DNA of 64,000 nucleotides, from assembly GCA_004123355.1 (NCBI GenBank), contig SCHM01000004.1, positions 3,690,316 through 3,754,315 of the forward strand. The letters run 5' to 3'. Below the pieces are notes generated by a model, which had not been told where the DNA came from, searched no databases, and saw only the letters and a program-made list of their open reading frames with translations. Shown in pieces: positions 22,601 to 32,535 of the stretch (its first letter is position 1; every line of letters begins with the position of its first letter). A program made the translations under genes and the position numbers. The DNA is from Amphirosellinia nigrospora (lineage: Eukaryota; Ascomycota; Sordariomycetes; Xylariales; Xylariaceae).

Positions 22601-25600
22601 CAACCCTGGGCGAGTCCTGGCTTCTATTGTAGATCGCTTTGGAATGGAAAAATGGGTAAAGGGGTTCTACGAAATAACTGCTGCGCAGGATGCGATTCAG
22701 CACCTCGACGTTGTGGAAGACATGATACATCTCTTGATTGTATTGTTGAGTGATCGCACCGCCCTAATACCAACTACGAATGAGCAACAAACACATCTTA
22801 TGGCGCTACACCGTGATATTACCCATATTCTTTGCTTTCGGCCCCTATCTTTCAACGAAATCTCTAACAAGCTGCCGGAGAAATTTCAGGAGCATGAAGA
22901 TTTTCACAGAGTCCTTGACGAGGTCGCTACTTTCAAACATCCAGAGGGTGTTTCGGATGTCGGGACTTTCGAACTTAAACCGCAGTTCATCGAGGATATC
23001 GATCCATATGTCGCCCATTATAACAAGAACCAGCGAGAAGAGTCAGAGGCTGCCTATCGCAAATGGATGGCAAAGAAAACAGGAAAGCCGATCGAAGAAA
23101 TAGTTTACGAGCCCAGTCTGAGACCTATAGAAACGGGGGCTTTTGTAGGGCTTGCGGAGTTTACATCAACAGGCATGTTTGGGCAGATCATCTATTATGC
23201 TCTTCTGTACCCCCTTGTTGCGGCACGATTCACTCCTAAAGTACCGTTCACACGAGTAGAGACGTTTCTACAAGTCATCCTACACTTAATACTCATCGCT
23301 ATTTCTGAAGACAAGTTGAATGATGGCGAATTGTCAGACTCGAATTCCTTCGTCCGGATTGCCTTAACAACACAATCCCGTGGTAATTTCCTGTCAGATT
23401 CGCCAGCTGCGAAAACTATTGTTTCTCTTTTAGACCTCTTGTCTACTAAAGAGGAGTACAAAGCCTGCCACCCGAAAATCGGTCTCATACTGAAGAGGAT
23501 GAGGCAGAGATCCCCACAACATTTTGATACCGCTTACTTGCGGCTGGGAATACCGTTGGATCGTATTGACACTGCGTCTCCGGCTAACATGCATAATGCC
23601 GAGGAAGAACGGGAGAGAAAGAAAAAGGCCGCCCTAGATCGCCAAGCCAAGGTCATGGCTCAATTCCAGCAACAACAAAAGAGCTTCCTAGAAATGCAAG
23701 GTGATATAGACTGGGGGGAGGAGGACCTTGACGAGCTCGAAGATGCAGAACCTATAGAAGAACGAAAGAACTTTTGGAAGTACCCAAGAGGCACTTGTAT
23801 TTTGTGCCAAGAAGACACTGATGATGGGCGCCTTTATGGCACTTTTGCTCTCTTCCAAGAAAGTCTTATTTTACGGCAGACAGACTTGCAAGACCCTGAC
23901 TTCGTAAGGGCAGCCACACGCCAGTTAATCTGGATCGATCGGCAGAGGATATCCGCCCATTCGGTCTAGCGCATGAAAATAGAACGGTGGTTGAGAAATC
24001 AATTCGGACGGACAAGCTTTTATAGCTGAAAGGCAAAGGCATTGGAAAAGGCTTCCCAGAAGGCTCTGCCGACCAGGTCCTGTATCGGTAGGCTGTGGCC
24101 ATATCATGCACTTCATTGCTTTGACACATATATGGATGCCACCGTTCGGAGACACGGACATCAGATCGCTCGTCATCATCCTGAATCCCTTGAGCGGTTA
24201 GAATTCGTTTGCCCGCTGTGTAAAGCGCTCGGTAACGCATTCTTACCCATCACGTGGAATGGCAAAGAGGAAGCGTACCCAGGCATATTGCAGAGCAATA
24301 GCAACTTCAATTCCTTTATTGAACAGCATGTCAACGACTACTACCCCACTGGTAGACAAGCGCCACAGACGCATAAGAACATTTTCTCGGACTATTTACG
24401 GTCAAAAATGCCAGAGACTCTTACTGACATCACAAGAGAAAATTTCTGGGAGTCTAGCACCGCACACTCTACACCGTCAACCACACCGTTTGGAGAGATG
24501 TTTTCCTCTATAACAACACCAGGTTCGAGTGTTCGATCTCGCTCCCCCCCGGAGATACGAACGGCTAATTCAGAACTCACTCTCGTCTATCAACGGTTAA
24601 GAGATACCCTACGAAAAAACAAGCTTACTAATAGCCCCGAAGGCGACGGCGCTGACGAGGACTTGTCGGGTAGCAATACGCTAGCACGAGCTGTCGGCTA
24701 CTCAATCTCCGCTGCTGAAATTCAACAACGCGGTGTCGAAGCTCAATATGGGATGTCTCTAATTGAGAAGATGCCTGAACAGCTATTGATTCAACTTCGA
24801 ATCTTGTCCGAAACGGTATCATCCTATATATCAGTGGGTGGTCTCAAACACGGCGGGGACAATCGAATCGAAAAGGAGTTTCGGCAAAGCTGCGAGATCC
24901 AGCACTGCCAACTCTTCGTATCACAGTATATTAACAGAGGTCAATGTTCACCACTGCTGAATGAGGACCCATTCCTCTTCTTGTGTGAGACCATGTTTGG
25001 GTTGTCAGTTGCGGAGAATATAGATCCCATGCATCTAGTCCGCCTTTGTTACCTTGTTGAGATTGTCAAGGTAGCATATCATATTTCCAGGAACATTCCA
25101 CTGTCAAAATGGCTCGAGAACATGGGGAACCGCAATACGGATGATCCGGCCATGAATAACTTTGCTGATTTTTTCGACCACATCATCATGACGGGTATGA
25201 ATATAACCGCCGATATTGCGGAGACGCCGAATGATTTTCCAAACATCGGTTTCGACCAACCTGCGCTAGAGGGATTAGCAAACCTGCATTCCTTTGTCAA
25301 AAATATGCCCTCGTGTTCCTCCGCAAAACCGCAATTCTTCTCCACGTTCACCACGGTGTAGATTTCAACAGTCACATATCATCAGATGCGGAAGCCGATG
25401 AACTTACTAGACTGACAGCTGCCCTAAGATTGCCCTCATTTGATGAGATGTGCACCGCACTGACTCCCCTCGGCAGCCAGTTTGGCTGGTCAGGACATAT
25501 AGTCTCTCTGGCTGATGGCTGGATCAACCATCAAACCACATGGAAAGTAGATCCTACAACCGCTAATCATGAAAGATGGGTATTACCTATATCGGCACAG

Positions 25601-26172
25601 ATAAGTCATCCAGGCATATTCGAACTCGTTGGATTGCCCAAAAACTACGACACGCTCATTGAGGAATGCTCAAAACGGCGATGTCCCAAGACAGGCAAAG
25701 ATGTGGCTGACCCCATTGTGTGCCTCTTGTGCGGTGATATTTTCTGCGGGCAGACTATGTGCTGTCTTATGGAATACCAAGAGCCAGGCCCTAATAGACC
25801 CATGAGTCGAATCGGGGGCGCTCAGCAACACATGCGATTCAAGTAAGTTCAAAGTGTGTCAATGTGTGTAGGTAACAGTCTACTAACTTGAATACTCCCT
25901 TCAGGTGCCAGGGCAACATTGGGCTGTTCATCAATATCCGCAAATGCGCCATCTTTTATTTGCACCGTGTATCTGGAAGCTTCAGCAACGCGCCCTACAT
26001 CGATAAATACGGCGAGGTGGACGTCGGACTACGCCATCAACGGCAGTTGTACCTCAGCCAGAAACGCTATGACTTGATGATTCGTAATCAGTGGCTTAGC
26101 CATGGCATTCCAAGTTACATCAGCCGTAAACTCGAAGCAGATATTAATAATGGAGGATGGGAGACGATTTGA
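19676..26172 (+). CDS. UBR1: N-end-rule E3 ubiquitin ligase UBR1, interrupted by frameshifts
   Basis: This is the N-recognin E3 ligase that binds destabilising N termini and, with a RAD6-type E2, ubiquitinates short-lived proteins, about 2150 aa. The N terminus starts at MNRSMMDSTMSTQEQQL (19676). The UBR box is about 19950-20165 (ACGHIFRAGEATYSCKTC ... CCDCGDPEAWKLPMFC). An N-domain/ClpS-like block follows (LLLWNDEKHTVTEVQDQVAR), then an Asp/Glu-rich stretch at 20920-21040. A long helical body (21375-23800) leads to a Cys/His RING region (CILCQEDTDDGRLYG, CGHIMHF, CPLCKALGNAFLP at 23795-24250) and the C-terminal UAIN region (CPKTGKDVADPIVCLLCG, CQGNIGLFINIRKCA). One 62-bp intron, 25843-25904, has branch TACTAAC. 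Frame changes lie near 19875, 21212, 23922, 24010-24110 (several) and 25299-25303, mostly one-base losses. Confidence 0.9.
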
Positions 26173-27148
26173 TGCATAATGTGTTTCGTTCATTCGCTGG
26201 CACATGCCTTTTCAACCCGAGAACGAAGGTACGGGGTTTCAAATATGCATAGATACAAAGGAGGCGGATAAAACATGGCATATACGCACCCTTATGTTTG
26301 AAAGGCGGTAACCGGGCTCGGGCGGGTTGCATATTTGTTTACTCTAGGCTATATGGTGATCTGTGAAGTCACCTCGGATAGCTTACATGTAAGGCTAAAC
26401 ATAATTCGCTGTGCCTCGATCCGGTGCGGGAATTTACTTGTCTTATGGTCAAACTGATATCTTGTCCCTAGTCGCGTCTTATGCTCATACGTTGGGCCTC
26501 ACAATGTTCTTAGAGGGTAGAAGAACTCGATTACTTGCTCGTAAACCAAGCCTTTGATATAACCTCGTTCCCAACAACGCTAATTATACAATGTGAACTT
26601 AATATGGGGGTTTTTATGATCTCAAAAATCAGCATTTCGGTAGATATATGGAAGGTAAGTATAGATGTACCGCCAGTCAGGATTCACTCTCCTTGCAGTA
26701 TTAGCTTATGGTATCATGTCCCGCCATTTCTTGCGAAGCATTCAGCTTTCCACCCTTCTCCCGTCACAGCCAGCACTGTTATAGATAATGCTTAAGCTAA
26801 ACGATCGCACGTGAGGCTTATGAATGTCGAACTCGTCGATGGAATATACAAGATGGCTTACACAGTCGTACTTAGTTGGCTATACAATAACCCTCCCTCC
26901 CACCATTTGCTTGCAGCCTCGGTGAATGGGCGCTACATAAAGGAGGTCTTGGTCCTAAACACCATCCCATGTTTTCCAGTTAATTTCGCAGACCATCCTG
27001 AACAAGCCTGGGGAAACGTGATGCCTTCGGCGATGATAGATGGACAATGTAGGGAGCAGGCAAGAATAGTGGAGTCAACCAAGGCCGGCCGAATAGGGCA
27101 TAAGATTCTGATAGCTCACGGTTCCACTGCTAAAACGAGGCCGAGCAC
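26173..27148. other. Convergent intergenic region UBR1 / SWD3
   Basis: This 976-bp space lies between two convergent genes. Plus-strand frames at 26535-26795 and 26811-27275 have no motif and the second overlaps the SWD3 3' end. Nothing else is seen. Confidence 0.4.
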
Positions 27149-28661
27149 TTATATCTCCTTTTTGATATCTTCGGTTTTGAGAGGCGGATCGGTGACCATG
27201 AGGTCTTCTAGCGCCTCATTCACGGCTGCCACGCCGTTGATTTCTTTGGGAGCTTCCAGATTCTGGTGTTTATAAACTCTGATCTTGCCGTCCTGACCAG
27301 CGCTCACCATGACGTCGTCGTGCACATCCACCCAGAAACAGACGCCCGTATGGCCTTTTATGCGCTGGACTACCTCCTTGTTCTTGACGTCCCATAACAC
27401 GATCTCACCATCTTCGCTAGGGGCCGCGATGAAGGGCTCTCCATCAACGGAGCCGAAACATCCTCCTACACTGAACGCCGTGTTCTTGTGGCCGGAGTAG
27501 GTCTTCTTCACTGTTCCGGAGACGTAGTCCCAAAGCCGCAGGCATGAGTCCATACTGAAGGCCAAGACATATCGACCATTTGGTGCGAAAACGACGGAGG
27601 TAATCGGCGGGTTGTCCTCGTGTACCATGGTGCGCAAGCACTGTCCAGTCGAAGTATCCCATATTCGCCTAAAAACAACCTGGTCAGCGTATTTTTGTTC
27701 AATAGGTGCTGACGAGTTGTCACCCGACTCACGTCAATCCGTCTGTGCTGCAGCTCACGACCAATGTGCCGTCCTGGCAAAAGTCGATGCCGCTGACCGG
27801 GTCGCTGTGCGCCGGCAGACTCCTCATCAGCCTACCAGCCCGAACGTCCCAGAGGAAGACGGCCTCGTCGTAGCTCCCGCTGGCGAGGATATTGCCCTTG
27901 GGCGAGAATGCGAGAGAATAGACGTAACTATGGTGGCCCAGAAGGGGTTTTGACTTCATCGGCCGCCCTGTGACACGATCCCACAGTCGAATAGCTTTGT
28001 CGTCGGAGCCAGAGGCAAGTGTCCTGGAATCAGGCGACCACGCCAAGGCTGAAACGCCGGCCATATGGCCGACGAGGGTGTCCATATGCCGGCCTGTGCT
28101 CGCCTCCCATATCCGTATCGTGGCATCGGCCGACGATGACGCGATCCACCGACCGTCGGGCGATATGCGAACTTGCGACACGGGTTTCTGGTGGCCAGCC
28201 AGCAGCAACCGGGGAACATAGTGCGGTTTTACTGGCTGACGTACCGGGGGCGTCGAATCCTCTTGCTCTTGCTCTCGGTCATGACCTAGCGGAGTGTCTC
28301 GGGGAGAAGGAGATATGGAGTCGCGGTCAGGATACTGCGACCTAGTCGAAGAACGGTCGGACGGTGATGGTGACGGTGACGCAGTTCTTGATGGTGAGCT
28401 CGAGCTCGAGCGGGAGCGGGAGGGAGACCGGGACCGGGATCGGGACCGGCTGTGTCGCGAGCGGTCGCTAGAGTAATATTCTTCGTCTCGTCTTTGATGG
28501 CGCCTCGGATCCTGACTTGGGTCTCCGGGTGGGCTGCCTGGTGTCTTCTCGCGTATGGACACGCGCAGTGTCGTGTCGGCGCTTTCCTCGTCGACTTCCA
28601 TCTTGCGTCGCTTGGAGGGCGGGCCGACGCTGGCCGGGGCGTCGAGCTCGAGCTCGGCCAT
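27149..28661 (-). CDS. SWD3: WD40 protein SWD3/WDR5 (COMPASS subunit)
   Basis: This is a seven-bladed WD40 subunit of the Set1/COMPASS histone H3K4 methyltransferase, about 482 aa. There are two exons: 28661-27733 and 27668-27149. The 64-bp intron is GTGAGT...TTTTAG, and splicing gives STDGLTRIWDTSTGQC. WD blades include HQKPVSQVRISPDGRWIASS, HMAGVSALAWSPDSRTLASG, HHSYVYSLAFSPKGNILASG, HSDPVSGIDFCQDG and HKNTAFSVGG, ending with DGKIRVYKHQ. The order and sequence match WDR5-type proteins rather than generic G-beta repeats. Unusual is the about 150-residue N-terminal extension, very rich in RS/SP dipeptides (SRHSRSRSRSRSPSRSRSSS), preceded by a KRRK basic patch. A short acidic tail follows the propeller. 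The frame is intact. It is divergent from the ISC1-type gene across 1.3 kb. Confidence 0.85.
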
Positions 28662-29959
28662 AGCTGAGTGGCTGAGTTGACTCGCAGGTTCGCAGGTTCG
28701 CAGGCTGGTAATTAGGTGATGTGATGTCGGTCCGCCCGTGTTGTGGAAAAGTTACTATAAATAGATGGATGGGAAGTCTGATCATCTGAAAATGCGACGA
28801 GGCTGAAAGTTCCATGTGAAAGCGATAAGTGCTGTAATCTCGAGACCAATTAACGATCGTAGTGTGGTAGCTTCCACAGCAAGAAAGCCGACGTGGGGGC
28901 CGCTAATATCACCAATAGCGGGGCACTTAGCCTGCTACCTACCTACTTAAGTAGTACCTAGCCACTAGCCACATACGCTAGCTACCTGTCTGCTCCTTGC
29001 TTCCGATTGGGGTGTTATTGTTCAGTATAAGACATGTCTCAGTGAAAACACCACAAAAAATCATGGATTAGAGTTACATTCGTGCCGGGTAGATACACTA
29101 CAACCCAAATGCAACCCGCAGGATCCGGTCCAATGAACTCCCGACGCAACGCCCCTGTTGACGTCCGATTCCTTTAATCATGGCTAGAGATCCTTCCCTT
29201 TCGGCTGCAATCTGAAGTGAGGTTGCATTGCATATGGTTGTCGGCACAGAATGACCTCGCTCACCGTCCATTATTCCTCCAACCCTTTGCCTCTACCTTC
29301 CCCAGGCGAATCACACGCTCTGGTCCTTATCCTCGAGGTCTGTAAGTGGCAGGTCTGCAAGGATGACAAGGCTCCATATAGATCGCGACATGAGGTCTGG
29401 CCGGGATCATCTCATTTCCAGCAGCCCGATATTGCAACGTCGGTATTACACATACATAAATGACGCCGGCAAGATTTGCCATAGACATCATCAATCCGAG
29501 ATGCATTATTTATGGCGAACAAACACAAGTGGCGTTTGACTCACGTCCATTGCTACACTCTCGGCGACTTGCCGTTTTGATTTCCATGTTTCTATTCTAC
29601 CCATCCACTTATGTGTACTGTGTGTAAGTGACCGTCAAGTTAATTGCCTGATATCTAGTGTACACACGTCAGTGGCAGATATTATTTCCCCTGCAGCCTA
29701 TAGACTCCACTAGACCAGGGACAAACGTGTTGACATTTTATAATTTCTTAATACGATCCTCTATACATCAATACGCCAATCTCAAATACTAGCTCAAAAC
29801 GATCAAAGCCTGCCCTACTTATTTGTTACTGTTGCCAGGATTAACTATGGTTCTCATTAAATCTGCGGAGGCAACTCATTATTTACAGTCTCAAACACTC
29901 TGCACCCTTCAAAACTAAAGTTGTAGGTGAATCATCCCGCGCTCAGAGTCGACGCGGCC
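28662..29959. promoter_or_regulatory. Divergent region SWD3 / ISC1
   Basis: This 1.3-kb region lies between outward-facing genes. A cluster of TACCTA-like motifs sits at 28935-28985 (CTACCTACCTACTTAAGTAGTACCTAG), itself nearly palindromic. CGCAGGTTCGCAGGTTCGCAG at 28681-28703 is a short 8-bp tandem repeat. No gene is supported. Confidence 0.4.
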
Positions 29960-32109
29960 ATGGACGAGCTACCAGTCGAGCTCAGCGTCATCACCCTAAA
30001 CTGCTGGGGCCGCAAGTACACGAGCTCCCACCGCGAAGAGCGTATGATAGCGATAGGACGCTATCTAGCAACGACTGAACCCGTGCCGCATATCGTCGCC
30101 TTACAGGAGTGTTTTGAGCATGAGGACTACTTGACTATAAGACGAGAGACCCGCTTCGCTCTGCCCTTCGGCAAACTCTACTATAGCGGCGCGTTTAGCT
30201 GTGGATTGGTGATCCTGTCACGATGGCCAATCGAGGAGAGTAGCAGTATGCAAAATTTAAAGTCATCCCACCCGCGTTAAGTCGTTGCCTGGGGCAGGAA
30301 TCTACGTCCAGGCTTGTTTCTCATCATTTGAGACTTATAAGAATTACCTCTAACTCCAGGTGTTTATAGTGGTTCCGTTCTCGCTCTGCGGGCGCCCAGC
30401 AGGACTATTCAGGGGCGACTTATTCGTAGGAACGCAAGGCGTTGCCTGTGCGCGTGTTCGTTACGGCGAGGGCGAAGAGGACGTTGTCGAGGTTTTTAAC
30501 ACAAATGTATTTCAGCGTCACACAATGGTTGACGATGAACAGTTTGAGGCAGCTGACTAAATGACAGACACATACCAGCTACGGCATCTTTGCAAAATAG
30601 TAGCTACGCAGTCCATCGTTTGTCGCAAGCATGGGAAATCGCAAAGCTTGTACGAAACGCCGCCGAACGTGGCCATATTGCCATTGTGCTTGCGGGCCTC
30701 AACACCGCGCCCTTCTCGCTCCCATACCGCCTATTCACCTCACATGCCACTGTTCGGGACGCATGGCGTGTGCTATACCCCGAGAGCTCATTAGGTTCAA
30801 CATTCCATGAACTAGAAGCTGCTCGGGGCCGTCCTACTCCCAGTACGTGTCCCTTGGTTTTTTTGTTTCCCTTTGCTTGCACTTCTTCGGCTTCGAACAT
30901 CAAGGAATAAAGTCGTATCGTTGCCATCAGCGACAATATCTGACATGTTGATTTTTATAGCGGCGGCCTTTAACGTGGCTGAGAATGGAGTGACGAGCAA
31001 CAGCGCGTACAACACGTGGTCCTGGTCGAGCTCCGAGCGCCGTGCATTACGTTCAGGCAAGCGACCAATGCTCATTTCACCCGAGACACCAGATGAGGAC
31101 GGGGAACGTGTTGATTACATCTTCTTCTCAAGGGGCGGCGACCCGCACGCTTATCCTACTGATCTGAGTGAAATTCTTAGCGCGCATAACACATACACAG
31201 ATGACGGCGTTGGAGCCGCACCATCACCGCCTGGCTGGGTTGTCAAGGAGGCTCGCGTAGGACTAATGGCGCGTCACCCCGATCTCGGGTGTAGTCTCAG
31301 TGACCATTTCTCCGTCGAAGCCACCTTGATCCTTCACACACCCACATCACATCACCGCCGCCGCCGACGACGCCAGTCCGGATCGAGATCCAGATCCAGG
31401 TCTAACTCGCGGGAACCCGCGATTCCAGAGGGCGAACCGATCACGTCTCCCAAAAAGTCGAGTACAGTGACTCAGAGCCAAACTTCCCGTGGTATAACCA
31501 CTCCCAACTCCATCAATAGTCGTTCGCGTATCAGACCGAAGGAGAAGGAGAAGGATAGAGGCAGGCCCGTCACACCACATAGCTTCACCTCCACAGACGC
31601 AGGCGTACACACGATCGGCGCACGCGCGGCAGCCATAGAGCAGGGGACATACCTCCATCCCCCACCGCCTCTTCGTACCAACGGGGATCCCGGGACCGCG
31701 CAGCCTGGGACCACCAGCTATCGAGTCTAGAATTAGGATCCCACCACGTCTCCCGCTGGCCGCATACGACGAGATCATCCATCTGATCGAGAGGCACGCC
31801 GCACGCACATACCAACAACGCAGGCTCGGGATCGCGCATTTCGTGTTCTGGGCCGTAGTTCTCGTGGCCAGCTACATCGGGATCTGGTTCTTGCCGGGTG
31901 GGAAAGGCGCTTTTGGGTTGCTGGTCGCGAGCAGTCTCGGTTTCGCTGCCGGCGTCGTTTCCTTGTTGCTCGCTTTATTGTTTTATGCCGCCGAGCTCAA
32001 CAAGTTGAATGAGTTCGAGTGGGAGATCCGCAACGCAAAGGCTGTTATAAGCGGCATGGCCCCCGATTCCCTCGCGCATCAGGGGAGCGAGGAGGAAAAG
32101 ACGTGGTGA
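29960..32109 (+). CDS. ISC1: ISC1-type inositol phosphosphingolipid phospholipase C (neutral sphingomyelinase family)
   Basis: This membrane enzyme family hydrolyses inositol phosphosphingolipids to ceramide. There are four exons: 29960-30245, 30360-30506, 30579-30842 and 30961-32109. Introns have good sites (CTCTAAC branch in the first, CTGACTAA in the second). Motifs are TLNCWGRKY, HIVALQECFEHEDY (catalytic Glu), GRPAGLFRGD, SQAWEIAKLVRNAAERGH, RVDYIFF and CSLSDHFSVEATL (C-terminal catalytic His). The C terminus has two membrane spans (AVVLVASYIGIWFL and ASSLGFAAGVVSLLLALLF), as in Isc1. Between them and the catalytic domain lies a long RS-rich, low-complexity insert (about 31340-31700). 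Frame changes lie near 30368, at AAAA 30594-30597, and about 31670. Oddly, the usual THL block reads NTNL and the usual GD(F/L)N reads AGLN, so two conserved active-site positions (His, Asp) are absent. Activity is therefore uncertain. Confidence 0.8.
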
Positions 32110-32535
32110 TGGTGATCTAATTCCTGGCAATCATCATATTATTAGCGACGGTAGTGAAGCATACAACAGAGTTATGTACAACGTGAAATGGACTACACGT
32201 TCTAGGGCACACATACTAATTAATTAGTTCAAAGATACCCACCCCTATATGTCGTGGGTTAAAGGTTGATTGCGGCTTTTATTGTCTGTCTTAATAGGTA
32301 TGTAGGGAATTACCTAGGTAGTGATACTAGTTAATTCGGTACAGGTCGATTCATCTCCATGAATGATAATGATACAATTCTAATACTGATCTCACATTGG
32401 TTTTTCTTCCATCAACAACAGAACGCCAGCTCCCCGTCATCTTCGCATGGCATCTCCATCTCTTCCGCGAACACACCAGTTCCAACATCATGTTTTTACC
32501 TTCCGAGATATGATGCCCTAGGTCACGCGGTGTCG
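32110..32535. other. Convergent intergenic region ISC1 / NDR kinase
   Basis: This 426-bp region lies between convergent genes. It holds a short TAGGTATGTAGG/CCTAGGTAG motif cluster at 32295-32320 and no coding signal. Confidence 0.4.
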
